Assembly: GCA_002030045.1 (NCBI GenBank)
Contig: LQBI01000007.1
Location: forward strand, 1 to 64,000
Source of the DNA: Candidatus Aegiribacteria sp. MLS_C
Lineage (GTDB): Bacteria; Fermentibacterota; Fermentibacteria; Fermentibacterales; JCC-6
DNA length: 64,000 bases
Direction: 5' to 3'
Part shown: positions 48,625 through 56,951 of the stretch, piece after piece
Layout of the letters: each line of letters starts with the position of its first letter
Position numbering within the stretch: the stretch's first letter is position 1
The notes under the pieces: model-generated
What the model was told of the DNA's origin: nothing
The model's input: only the letters and a program-made list of their open reading frames with translations
Databases searched by the model: none
Made by a program: the position numbers and the translations under genes

Positions 48625-50088
48625 ATGAGATTCCCTGTAGAGACTCTGACTCTGCTGATGCTGACAGGAGCGATGGAGGCCCAGGCACCGGACACCCTGT
48701 GGACGGAGACCTTCGGAGGCAGCCTCGAGGAACACTGCTACGACTGTGTTCTAACGTCCGACGGCGGTTTCGCCATGGTCGGTTTCACAAGTTCCGCCGG
48801 GGCCGGGGAGGACGATGTCTGGCTGGTTAGGACCGACTCCTCCGGCAACATGCTATGGCAGCAGACCTACGGAGGAACCAGCGACGACCGGGGATACTCC
48901 CTCGCCCAGACATCGGACGGAGGTTTCATCCTGGGTGGATGGACCTTCAGTTTCGGCGCCGGAATGGCCGATATATGGCTCATCAAGACCGACGGGAACG
49001 GCAACCTGGAATGGGACCGGGAGTTCGGGACAACCAGCGGCTTCGAGAGGTGCTATCCCGTAATCCAGACCTCCGACGGATCGTACGTGATTGCCGGGGA
49101 AACCGACAATAACGGCACGACTTACAGCGACATCTGGCTCCTGAAGACGGACGGCGACGGTGATATCCTGTGGGACAGCACCTTCGGAGGCGCAAGGGAC
49201 GATTTCGGTCTGGACGTCATTGAGATGGACAGCGGGGATTACGCGGTTGCCGGATGGACCTGCTACGTGAACGGGACCTGCGACCTGAAGCTCTTCACCA
49301 CCGACCAGAACGGTGTCCTTGTGGACGAATCCCTGATAGGAGGTGCCGGAACAGATCAGTGCAGGGCGCTGACCCAGCTCCCGGACGGCGATCTCATGGT
49401 GGTCGGCGAGACCAACTCGACGGCGTCAGGTCTCTTCGACGCATGGCTGGTGAGGGCGGATCAGGAGTGCAACCTGGTCTGGGAGAATACATACGGGAGC
49501 GACGGGCAGGACGATTTCGGCAACGACATCTGCATACTGTCCGACGGGAACGTCGCCGTGTGCGGTCTTACCAAGCCATCTGGCGGGATCAATGAGGACC
49601 TGTGGCTCTTCCTCACCGATACCGCGGGATCACAGCAGTGGCATACCACCTTCGGCGGTTCGGGATCCGAGACCGGCGAGGCTATTGTGGAGACCGACGA
49701 CGGAGGCGTGGCCGTTGCCGGCTGCACCGGATCCTTCGGAGCCGGTTCCACCGATTTCTGGCTTCTGAGGACCGAGGGGTTCCAGTCCGTGGGACAACAG
49801 CAGGCATCTTCCGGATGCCTGCAGGTCCTCTCGGCCGCTCCGAACCCCTTCACGTGCTCCTGCAGGGTGACTGTCGGCTGTGCTGAAGCGGTTGATGCAG
49901 AGGTGTTCTCGATTGACGGAAGGCTGGTGCGCGAACTGCAAAGCGCTCCGGTAGCTCCGGGTACCTGGGAGATCCGCTGGGACGGTACGGCTCTCGGGGG
50001 AGACCCCGTTCCGCCGGGCGTGTACATCCTGAGAATGGTGACGGACGGTGGCGCAGCTTCCGTCAAGCTCTACAGAATGCTGATGTAG
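48625..50088 (+). CDS. Exported repeat (beta-propeller) protein with Por-type tail
   Basis: 487 residues from the ATG at 48625, which follows AGGAGG; an alternative TTG starts two codons earlier. A signal peptide leads into seven or eight ~50-residue repeats of the form TFGGS-DD-GY-S-QT-DGGF-GG-T-SFGAG--D-WL-KTD--GN--W, best seen as QTSDGGFILGGWTFSFGAG and TFGGARDDFGLDVIEMDSGD. They probably form a propeller. The last ~85 residues carry the Ig-like tail (EVFSIDGRLVRELQS ... VPPGVYILRM). It is surface-exposed or secreted; ligand unknown. A decayed relative is at 58360-58930. Confidence 0.75.
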   Translation: MRFPVETLTLLMLTGAMEAQAPDTLWTETFGGSLEEHCYDCVLTSDGGFAMVGFTSSAGAGEDDVWLVRTDSSGNMLWQQTYGGTSDDRGYSLAQTSDGGFILGGWTFSFGAGMADIWLIKTDGNGNLEWDREFGTTSGFERCYPVIQTSDGSYVIAGETDNNGTTYSDIWLLKTDGDGDILWDSTFGGARDDFGLDVIEMDSGDYAVAGWTCYVNGTCDLKLFTTDQNGVLVDESLIGGAGTDQCRALTQLPDGDLMVVGETNSTASGLFDAWLVRADQECNLVWENTYGSDGQDDFGNDICILSDGNVAVCGLTKPSGGINEDLWLFLTDTAGSQQWHTTFGGSGSETGEAIVETDDGGVAVAGCTGSFGAGSTDFWLLRTEGFQSVGQQQASSGCLQVLSAAPNPFTCSCRVTVGCAEAVDAEVFSIDGRLVRELQSAPVAPGTWEIRWDGTALGGDPVPPGVYILRMVTDGGAASVKLYRMLM

Positions 50089-50109
50089 CGTCAGAACGGA
50101 GTGTGGCCG

Positions 50110-50646
50110 ATGAAGAAATGGCCGCTGTTAGCTTTCCTGCTGATTGCCCTTCCAGCAGGCGCCTCCGCCGGTACCGTGGATGAGGTGAGGGCTTTCTACA
50201 ACGAAGTGAAGGAGGATCTGGACGGGTATTACCTTACCGAGGTCGTGGTGAACCGGGACTACCTGATGTACCCGGCGCTGGGCAACTACCAGGAGACGCT
50301 AAGGTTCTACTGGAGGAGCGAGGCCGGGTTCGACAGGCTCGTTCTTGCAACATGGTCCTCCGAGTGGGCGGCGCACACTGAGTACGGCGAGGTGCTGTAC
50401 CGTGTTGACGAGGTCAATGAGGGCGACCCGGAAGTGGTCGCATTCCAGTTCGTAGCCTTCGACAACTACGATGAGTACGGCGCCGAGAGCCGATGGTACT
50501 ACGACGAAGGCCTCCTGGTTGAGGCCTCCGGAATCAGCCGCAGCCCCGAGGGCGAAGTACGGTTCGTCCCCGAGGCGGGCGAGGAGAGATCCTACGGCCA
50601 CAACCACGAGGAACTTCTGGAGATGTTCATTTCGATACACCATTGA
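50110..50646 (+). CDS. Exported protein, tandem paralogue A
   Basis: 178 residues from the ATG at 50110; a GTG three codons earlier is possible. Signal peptide KKWPLLAFLLIALPAGASAG, then a beta-rich domain with YPALGNYQETLRFYWRSEAGFD. It is followed 32 bases later by a related gene with YPAVGHYQETVTFHWASEGGY at the same place. Both end in LLEMF/MLELF-SIHH/LIHG. No catalytic motif is visible and I do not recognise the family. Confidence 0.65.
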   Translation: MKKWPLLAFLLIALPAGASAGTVDEVRAFYNEVKEDLDGYYLTEVVVNRDYLMYPALGNYQETLRFYWRSEAGFDRLVLATWSSEWAAHTEYGEVLYRVDEVNEGDPEVVAFQFVAFDNYDEYGAESRWYYDEGLLVEASGISRSPEGEVRFVPEAGEERSYGHNHEELLEMFISIHH

Positions 50647-50678
50647 TCATCTGGACAGCCCTGTCATGAGGGAGGAAC

Positions 50679-51248
50679 ATGACACCTCACGGGTTCAGAA
50701 TGATGCCTGTCATCATGCTTGCGGGAACCCTGATCGCCGGCGGTGTACCGGACATACTGGATCTTTACGAACAGGTAACTGACCGTCTCGACGACGAATA
50801 CGGCATTTACAGGACCGTACTTTCCGTCAACACCGAGGATGCCATCTACCCCGCCGTCGGCCATTACCAGGAGACTGTCACATTCCACTGGGCCTCCGAG
50901 GGCGGCTACTCATGGCCGCTGCTGGCTGTATGGACCGATGAGCAAGCCAATGCCTCGATATACGGTGAGATACTCTTCGAACACTCTTTTCCGGAGATCG
51001 AGTCAGGTCAGGACCAGGCCGTATACCAGTACGTCTTCCACCATGACTGGAACGGCGACGGAACCAGCTATACGTGGTACTGGTCGGACGGCCTGCCTCT
51101 GCAGAGCACAGGTCTCACAGTCACTGCGGAGGGCGATACCCTGGAGTTCACGCCCGAAAGTCCCGGGAGCTACTGGTTCTGCAGAACATCGAAGTACATG
51201 CTGGAACTCTTCCGACTCATACACGGCCGGTCGGGGCCGTTGAGGTGA
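50679..51248 (+). CDS. Exported protein, tandem paralogue B
   Basis: 189 residues. It shares order and spacing of conserved blocks with the preceding gene: VDEVRAFYNEVKEDLD versus PDILDLYEQVTDRLDD, YPAxGxYQETxxFxW, YxWYWSDGLPLQSTG versus YDEGLLVEASG, and a similar end, RTSKYMLELFRLIHG. The N-terminus (MTPHGFRMMPVIMLAGTLIAGG) can serve as an export signal. It is a duplication followed by divergence; the family is unknown. GGAGGAACATG precedes the ATG. Confidence 0.65.
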   Translation: MTPHGFRMMPVIMLAGTLIAGGVPDILDLYEQVTDRLDDEYGIYRTVLSVNTEDAIYPAVGHYQETVTFHWASEGGYSWPLLAVWTDEQANASIYGEILFEHSFPEIESGQDQAVYQYVFHHDWNGDGTSYTWYWSDGLPLQSTGLTVTAEGDTLEFTPESPGSYWFCRTSKYMLELFRLIHGRSGPLR

Positions 51249-51308
51249 GGAATATATCCCGGTAACAGGTGTATCACAGCAGGCATTTCAATGTGGAAGG
51301 AGTGCGAT

Positions 51309-52037
51309 ATGAGGTACCTGTGCGGAGTATTGCTCATGGCGGCCCTGGCGCTTGCCACCGGGGGTTGCGGGAAGGAAGAGGCCGAGTACTACGGCACCGT
51401 GAGCGTAACCGGCAGCGGCGCAGCCTACGGTGAGGCGGATGTCGCGTCCATAGTCTTCGGTGTGGACATCATCGAGGAAGATCCCGGAGTTGCCGTCGAC
51501 AGGGCGGCGGAACTGATGGACCGGGCATTCGCCGCAGCACTTGAGCAGGGCGTGGCCGAGGAGGATATGAAGACCACTTCCTACAGCCTCTGGGCGGAGG
51601 AGCAGTACGACTACGCCACCTATGTGTACAGCGGTGACGTGAACTACCATGTGACCCACTACGCTCAGGTCGAAGTGAGGGATCTCGAACGGGTCGGAGA
51701 GGTTCTCTCCGAGCTGGTGAATTCTGGGTCGAACACGATTCAGAGCGTCAGCTTCAGGGTGGAAGACAGCCGGTCCCTGGTGGAGGACGCCAGGTCGTCG
51801 GCTATGGAGAACGCGAGGACTAAGGCCGAGCAGCTGGCTGCCGAGCTTGGTATGGAAGTGGGGGAAGCCACCTACGTGAGTGAGTACATGGACTATTACT
51901 ATCCCATGTCAGGAGCGGCGGATTTCACTACCGTCAGCAGGGGCGAGACGGCTCCTTCGATATCCGCTGGAGCGCAGAGCGTATCCCTCAGCGTCCAGGT
52001 TACCTTCGAGCTGAAGCAGCCCCCGGGATCTCTGTAA
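51309..52037 (+). CDS. SIMPL-domain (DUF541) lipoprotein
   Basis: 242 residues from the ATG at 51309, behind AAGGAGTGCG. A lipobox (ALATGGC) follows the signal peptide, so it is membrane-anchored. The body is a SIMPL/DUF541 domain: GTVSVTGSGAAYGEADVASIVFGVDI near the start, then DLERVGEVLSELVNSGSNTIQSVSFRVED and AMENARTKAEQLAAELGMEVGEATYVSE. Proteins of this family (E. coli YggE, mammalian SIMPL) are periplasmic or signalling proteins with stress roles; the exact function here is unknown. Confidence 0.88.
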   Translation: MRYLCGVLLMAALALATGGCGKEEAEYYGTVSVTGSGAAYGEADVASIVFGVDIIEEDPGVAVDRAAELMDRAFAAALEQGVAEEDMKTTSYSLWAEEQYDYATYVYSGDVNYHVTHYAQVEVRDLERVGEVLSELVNSGSNTIQSVSFRVEDSRSLVEDARSSAMENARTKAEQLAAELGMEVGEATYVSEYMDYYYPMSGAADFTTVSRGETAPSISAGAQSVSLSVQVTFELKQPPGSL

Positions 52038-52096
52038 AGAGTATATTCCTCCGTTTCGAACAGACCTTTGCAGGAATTGGATCGGAGGAAAACCAC

Positions 52097-52387
52097 ATGT
52101 CGAACTCCTGGGATGGTGTCCTGGAGACTGAGGAGTACAGGACGACCCTGGCCAGGGCCGAGGCCCTGGCCTCCGACAACTTATGGATACTGAACCCTGA
52201 CAACGAGCGGGTCGAGAAGGTGGTCGGTCTCATGACAATGAACTACACCGGAACCGGCGAGTACTACTGCCCCTGCAAACAGAGCCACCCGCTCGACCCG
52301 GAGAGGGACACGGTCTGTCCATGCCCGGAACTCCGCCAGGAGATACGCGATACGGGACACTGCTTCTGCCGGCTCTTCTACCGCTGA
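52097..52387 (+). CDS. ftrB: Ferredoxin-thioredoxin reductase catalytic subunit (FTR beta)
   Basis: 96 residues. The cysteines of the family are CPCKQ (58, 60), CPCPE (74, 76) and HCFCRLF (89, 91), which hold the [4Fe-4S] cluster and the redox-active disulfide. The protein passes electrons from ferredoxin to thioredoxin in plants and cyanobacteria; in anaerobes a related route gives ferredoxin-driven thiol chemistry. The ATG follows GGATCGGAGGAAAACC. No ferredoxin-thioredoxin reductase variable (alpha) subunit or thioredoxin gene is adjacent. The inverted-repeat element starts one base after its stop. Confidence 0.9.
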   Translation: MSNSWDGVLETEEYRTTLARAEALASDNLWILNPDNERVEKVVGLMTMNYTGTGEYYCPCKQSHPLDPERDTVCPCPELRQEIRDTGHCFCRLFYR

Positions 52388-52512
52388 TGTCCCATTTTCG
52401 TGCCGGGCCTGGATAATGGGACATTATCAAATAATCTCAGCCTCAGATTGGGTTTCTGTCCGTAACTGGTTTTCGATGTCACTTTTTCCAGGCCCGGCAC
52501 CAGAATGGGACA
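52388..52512. repeat. 125-bp inverted-repeat element (MITE-like), copy 1
   Basis: Its ends are 26-bp inverted repeats, TGTCCCATTTT-...-GCCTGGA at 52388-52413 and its near-perfect complement (24 of 26) at 52487-52512. The interior is A/T-rich and contains another AATGGGACATT. No open reading frame is inside. A relative lies at 62401-62453. Confidence 0.75.
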
Positions 52513-52522
52513 TTTTTCAGGG

Positions 52523-52550
52523 TTGTCAATTTATTAGGTGGGCGTATATT
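52523..52550 (+). promoter_or_regulatory. Promoter of the structured RNA
   Basis: TTGTCA (52523-52528), 16 bases, TATATT (52545-52550), the same spacing and -10 as the RRM promoters. Predicted start of transcription near 52557. Confidence 0.7.
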
Positions 52551-52556
52551 CCTTGC

Positions 52557-52773
52557 CGAAGCTGCTGCTTCAAATCCAGCAACTCCAACGCCGATCCTCA
52601 GGTCGGCACAGACGAAAGGAGGTACAATGAGCAATTTGCGTAACCGGCAGGGGTGTCGGGCTACCTAGCCTCCTTAGCTCTTCACACTACATCTTAGCAG
52701 GACGGCAGGGGTAACCGCGCAGCGCCTGAGTCGCGTTGTACCCAGGGTATGGGTGCCCCTGCCGGTTTCTTAT
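52557..52773 (+). ncRNA. Structured RNA or attenuator leader with competing hairpins
   Basis: About 215 bases from the predicted start to a T-rich end (TTTCTTATT after 52766). The terminal arm CCCCTGCCGGT (52756-52766) can pair completely with ACCGGCAGGGG (52643-52653, 11 of 11) or with CGGCAGGGG (52703-52711, 9 of 9). Between them GGGTA-ACC-GCG ... CGCG-TTG-TACCC (52709-52743 region) forms an internal hairpin, and GCCGA-TCGGC is another near 52593. A 13-codon ORF with a strong site (AAAGGAGGTACA) covers the first partner. It lies 80-90 bases before the GNAT gene. Confidence 0.6.
52627..52668 (+). CDS. Thirteen-codon leader ORF
   Basis: ATG at 52627, six bases after GGAGGT, encodes MSNLRNRQGCRAT and a TAG at 52666-52668. 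Codons 6 to 9 (AAC CGG CAG GGG) are the first pairing arm, so a ribosome on this frame would cover it. It may be a leader peptide that governs folding of the RNA. No tandem regulatory codons (Trp, Leu, His etc.) are present. Confidence 0.5.
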   Translation: MSNLRNRQGCRAT

Positions 52774-52853
52774 TAAAGGGTTGTATGAGTGTACATAAAG
52801 CCTGCATATCGCCCTTCTGACGGGCGGGGCTCGGTGGTCAGCATGGAGGGTTT

Positions 52854-55796
52854 ATGGAAGAGATACTTTATCGCGAACTTCGGGATTTGGACATCGACGG
52901 GGTCACTCGAATGTGGCGGGAGAGCCTGGATGGCTGGCCGCCGGGATTCTTCGGCGGGTCCGGAATAACAGCAGAGACTGTGCGCAGGGAGGAGAGGAGT
53001 TCGAACAAGCTCTTCACAATCCTCGCGCTGTTCGGCGACAGGGTCGTGGGATACTGCCTGGTGAGCCCCTACGGCGGTGAGCCGGATGCCTCCTACGTGA
53101 ACCTGGTAAACGTGGTGCCCGACATGCACGGAAGGGGCATAGGCAAGGCCCTTCTACTTGACGCTGTGGCTCGATCGTCCGAGCTGGGCCTTTACAGGAT
53201 TGACCTGCATACCTGGCCGGCCAACATGAAGGCGGTCCCGCTCTACAAGAAGACCGGTTTCTTCTGGGTACCGGACACCAGCGTTTATATGCAGAACTAC
53301 ATGCCTTTTCTCCTGGGAATGAACGAGTTCAGGGATTTCCTGGAAGGTGAGGACTGGTACAGTTGCCTGCGCAGGGAGCTTACTGAGGAGCAGGATCGGC
53401 AGCGTACCGATTCCGGAAGGGATGTCTTCACCTACTGGTTCAGGATGGGCGACCGGGAGTTCCTGGCCGAGTTCGACAGGAGCGGCAGGATACTGTCCAG
53501 ACTGGAGTACCCCGGTTTAAGGGCCTGCATCGAGGTGGACGACGGAAGGGACTACTTCGTCGGCCGCCAGTACACCGTGGAAATATCGGGCCATGGTTTC
53601 GACACCGCTGGCGTGGAAGTGGAATACAGCCATTCCATACGCTGCAGCGGGATCCGTGACGGAAGGCTGAACATGGAGCCCCTTGCCGTCAGGGTCGAGA
53701 AGAGCCCCTACGAGATCGCTGACAGGCTCAGGGTGGAACTCCCGGACGGACTTCCCGCGCTGGGTCTGGGAGTATGCGGTTCCGAGGAGGTCAGGCTCGC
53801 ATCTCCACCGTTCCTCTACCTGGCTCCGGGCAGCAGTGAAGTATCCTTCGAACTCAGGAAGCTTTCAGGCAGGACCTCCGTCATCCTCAGCTGGTCGGTG
53901 GAGGGAAGGTCCGGGCAGCATGAGCTGGATCTGTCGGCCGATACCTACCAGAGCTTCACTCTACAGCTGCCGGAACTCTGTCGCGGAGTGCACCTGATGA
54001 CCCTTCGTCTCGGGGAGTCCTCCCATTCGGAGACCGTGGTGCTGATAGTGGGTTCCCACACCGGTCCTCCCGAAACGGTTGACACCAGGGGCAGCGCCCT
54101 GGTCCTGGGAGGGGACATGGTTCTCTCCTTCAACAGGAAGGGTGGCAGAACCAGTGTCTGGGTACCCGGCGCAGGTGGAAAGCCCGAGAGACTGGGAAGC
54201 TTCTTCATCTGTGCCGGTCCACCGGTCTCGTGGAACTCCGATCTTCCCCGGCAGACCTATGAGCTAGAACTCGGAGAGGGCCAGGTCACCGGAAGCGCCT
54301 CATGGCCCTCAAGACCGGGGATGACTCACTTCGTGAACGTGAGGCTTGACCGGGAGGGATTCATCGAGACCTGCTCGCGGGTTCACAACGGATCGACGGA
54401 GCCCAGGACGGCCATGTTCAGCGCCGACAGCGGCTGGGCAGAGTGCTTCGAGCCCAGGACGGACCTCCTTCCCATGCCCGACGGGCTGATGGCTGAGCAG
54501 AGAGTGTACAATCAGGTGCCCGACTGGGCCGAGGACCTTACATCCTCCACTTCCGGACTGGCGGCCCCCTGGACTGGTGTCACCGGGGGGTGCGGTTCGG
54601 CCATGAATTACTTCCCCGGCTGGACGGAGCTGGAACACGACATGCCCGGCACCGGGCAGGAGACCATCCCTCAGGGGGGATCCCTCGTTTCTCCGCCTTT
54701 CATGATACTGTTTTCGAAGGGCGGTGTGAAGCATCTCCTGGCCAGGGCCGGGAACCTCGGCTGGAAGACCGGCGGATGGGACCGCAGGATACCCTTCTTC
54801 CGGCACGATCTCGAGCCGGTCATGGGGTCGGGAGCCGAGTTCACGCTGGGCCATCCGCTCCACGGCGGGAGGACCGGATCCCTGGAGATCGACGGTGAGA
54901 GGAAAGCCGGCGGCGAGGTAAGGACGGGCCACGGGCTGTCGGCGAAACTCGAGGGGAAGGGTCGCGTCAGGGTCGGACTCTCGCTGGCCGGAAGGTCCAT
55001 GGAGTACCCCGTGTTCCTCGTTCAGAAGAATTCCTCGGTTGATAGAGCCGGAGAACCCCCGGGCGAGCTGCTGCTGACGAATGACAGGGTCAGGGCGGTC
55101 ATCGATCCCCGGGCCTGCGGACAGGTCCATTCGCTGGAGATGGACGGGACCGAGTACCTGTTCTCGTCGCATCCGGTACCCTCGGAGTTCTGCTGGGAGA
55201 AACCATGGTTCGGCGGTATCGTACCCAGGGTCTCCGGTACCAGGGGTCACCCATACCCGCTTCAGGATTCGGTTCCCTTGGTCGAGGAATACACCAGGGA
55301 ACATGCCGGTCTGAGCGAAAGGGGGTGGAGGATGTCCTGGCGCATCGACAGGCGGCATTACGGCTCGCTGTCGCTCACCTGGACCGTCAGTCTGTTCCCC
55401 TCGGTGCCTCTGCTCAGGACACTGCTTGAACTGGATGCGACGGCGGGTGCCTTCCATCCAGGCGAGCTTGACTTCCGTGGATTCCTGGCCCCCGGCGGCA
55501 GCCGTGACGGTGCACTTCTGACCTGTGACAGTTTTCCCGCCCTTGTCCAGGGAAGGGACCATGCGGGAGCCTGGACGGACATGGGGAAGTGGGCCCGGGT
55601 GGCCAGGGGGAACGCTTTCGTAGAGGGATACTCCCTGGGAGAAGGCGTCTTCTTCTGTGAGGACTATGGCAGGCATGGATGCCACCTATCCGTGATCGGG
55701 ACCCACGACAGACCCAGGAGGATGGAGATGCTCTGGCTGTTCGGTTCAGTGCGGGAGGATGACGATCTGGCCCGGATCGTCAGGGCCCACAGATAG
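52854..55796 (+). CDS. GNAT acetyltransferase fused to large beta-sandwich protein
   Basis: 980 residues from the ATG at 52854 behind GGAGGGTTT. The first ~150 residues form a GNAT N-acetyltransferase: VNLVNVVPDMHGRGIGKALLLDAVARSSELGLYRIDL contains the acetyl-CoA loop (GRGIGKALL). The remaining ~800 residues are beta-rich, with Ig-like segments near 230-420, and a galactose-mutarotase-like block at the end (LELDATAGAFHPGELDFRGFL). No signal peptide, so it is cytoplasmic. The fusion suggests acetylation of a carbohydrate or glycolipid the C-terminal part holds, but that is an inference. It is flanked by the structured RNA upstream and a terminator-like stem after. Confidence 0.7.
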   Translation: MEEILYRELRDLDIDGVTRMWRESLDGWPPGFFGGSGITAETVRREERSSNKLFTILALFGDRVVGYCLVSPYGGEPDASYVNLVNVVPDMHGRGIGKALLLDAVARSSELGLYRIDLHTWPANMKAVPLYKKTGFFWVPDTSVYMQNYMPFLLGMNEFRDFLEGEDWYSCLRRELTEEQDRQRTDSGRDVFTYWFRMGDREFLAEFDRSGRILSRLEYPGLRACIEVDDGRDYFVGRQYTVEISGHGFDTAGVEVEYSHSIRCSGIRDGRLNMEPLAVRVEKSPYEIADRLRVELPDGLPALGLGVCGSEEVRLASPPFLYLAPGSSEVSFELRKLSGRTSVILSWSVEGRSGQHELDLSADTYQSFTLQLPELCRGVHLMTLRLGESSHSETVVLIVGSHTGPPETVDTRGSALVLGGDMVLSFNRKGGRTSVWVPGAGGKPERLGSFFICAGPPVSWNSDLPRQTYELELGEGQVTGSASWPSRPGMTHFVNVRLDREGFIETCSRVHNGSTEPRTAMFSADSGWAECFEPRTDLLPMPDGLMAEQRVYNQVPDWAEDLTSSTSGLAAPWTGVTGGCGSAMNYFPGWTELEHDMPGTGQETIPQGGSLVSPPFMILFSKGGVKHLLARAGNLGWKTGGWDRRIPFFRHDLEPVMGSGAEFTLGHPLHGGRTGSLEIDGERKAGGEVRTGHGLSAKLEGKGRVRVGLSLAGRSMEYPVFLVQKNSSVDRAGEPPGELLLTNDRVRAVIDPRACGQVHSLEMDGTEYLFSSHPVPSEFCWEKPWFGGIVPRVSGTRGHPYPLQDSVPLVEEYTREHAGLSERGWRMSWRIDRRHYGSLSLTWTVSLFPSVPLLRTLLELDATAGAFHPGELDFRGFLAPGGSRDGALLTCDSFPALVQGRDHAGAWTDMGKWARVARGNAFVEGYSLGEGVFFCEDYGRHGCHLSVIGTHDRPRRMEMLWLFGSVREDDDLARIVRAHR

Positions 55797-55800
55797 AATG

Positions 55801-55833
55801 ACGGGACGCGGCATCAAAAAGGCTGTGTCCCGT
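55801..55833 (+). terminator. Terminator after the GNAT fusion gene
   Basis: ACGGGAC-GCGGC (55801-55812) pairs with GCTGT-GTCCCGT (55822-55833) in a 12-pair stem with a 9-base loop, and is followed by TTCAG. It stands a few bases after the stop. Confidence 0.65.
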
Positions 55834-55909
55834 TTCAGCGGGTTTTCATGAGGGCATTCGAAGGCTATCGGGCATTCTCCCGACCTGAAGCCACTGATCC
55901 GGTAACGGA

Positions 55910-56899
55910 CTACGGACAGAACCTGCACGCTGCGAAGCTCCTGGAATCCTTGGCCTCCCTCCAGCCTGAGGCCCTCCGCCATGCTTCCTCTGAAGGTCTG
56001 TCCTCCCTCGGTCCGTCACCTGTCAGGAAAGGGCACGGAAGCAATGTGCCTCCAGCCGTGAGGAAAACGCAGCCGGCAAGGGGACATCCCCTGGGTTCAC
56101 GGACGAGTACCGGCCGGCCTTCAGGTGAGAGCGTGTAAGGAGAGGATGGATGTCCAAGCGCCAGGTTCTCAACCCTGCCGATCGATTGACCCTCCGGATC
56201 GTATCGGCCGAAGACGACCTGTCTTCTCTTCCAGCCATTGAGTACAGCCAGTTCCTCGAATGCTTCTCCATCCCTCTCGGATGATTTCCACAGCGTAAGA
56301 ACGACCTCCACCATGGCTGGGGAGCGCCTGCGGAGGGTGTCGATGGCATCCATTACATCATCGAAGCTGTCTCTGTCCCTCAGCGGCTTCCATGACGCCT
56401 CCGTAGCCGCCGGGATCGACACTATCCATCTGTCGACTTTCATCCCGGCGATCCCGCCTGTCAATCCCAGACCTATCGTGCTTATGGACGTCATCATGCA
56501 CCGTTCCGCGGCTGCGGCCACCAGTTCCTGCAGCAGCGGGGATGCCAGTGGATCTGAATGTCTTCCCGTGAAATGCACCGTAACAGGTTTCGAAGGAGCC
56601 GAATCCAGCCATTCCTCAAGGAGGGTGGGCGCCATTACCGCCGGTACCTCAGGCCTGACGCAGCCGGTACAATGCCCGGTACAGCCCTGGGTGGGTTCAA
56701 CCATTATCCCCCTGGGCATGCCTTTCACTCTGCAACCTGTGGCGGTGATGAGGAGTTTGAGGGGCCAGATCGGTCCCCTCCTCTTCAGGACCGTCAGGGC
56801 GGTAGCGGCGGTTCTCAGCATCCTCTGCCTTTCCACGGGGGACTTGGTTCGGGAATGTATTGATAACATGCCTCTGGTTCCCTGAACAGTAGCTTCCAT
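55910..56899 (-). CDS. Radical SAM protein
   Basis: About 329 residues from the ATG at 56899 (a later ATG at 56869 is possible). The radical SAM cluster motif is CTGHCTGC (MVEPTQGCTGHCTGCVRPEV), CxxxCxxC, near residue 75, and a C-terminal Cys-rich part, GCPLAGCVFL ... LLPCPF ... FAACRFCP, may hold extra clusters like SPASM/twitch domains. It lies divergent from a frameshifted lipoprotein gene; no substrate peptide or partner is adjacent. Such enzymes modify peptides, tRNA or cofactors; the substrate is not evident. Confidence 0.75.
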   Translation of the reverse strand: MEATVQGTRGMLSIHSRTKSPVERQRMLRTAATALTVLKRRGPIWPLKLLITATGCRVKGMPRGIMVEPTQGCTGHCTGCVRPEVPAVMAPTLLEEWLDSAPSKPVTVHFTGRHSDPLASPLLQELVAAAAERCMMTSISTIGLGLTGGIAGMKVDRWIVSIPAATEASWKPLRDRDSFDDVMDAIDTLRRRSPAMVEVVLTLWKSSERDGEAFEELAVLNGWKRRQVVFGRYDPEGQSIGRVENLALGHPSSPYTLSPEGRPVLVREPRGCPLAGCVFLTAGGTLLPCPFLTGDGPREDRPSEEAWRRASGWREAKDSRSFAACRFCP

Positions 56900-56951
56900 T
56901 CGCTCAGGAAGGCTTATACGTTTCGCATCACTTGCATGGAGGGGAGTCGTT

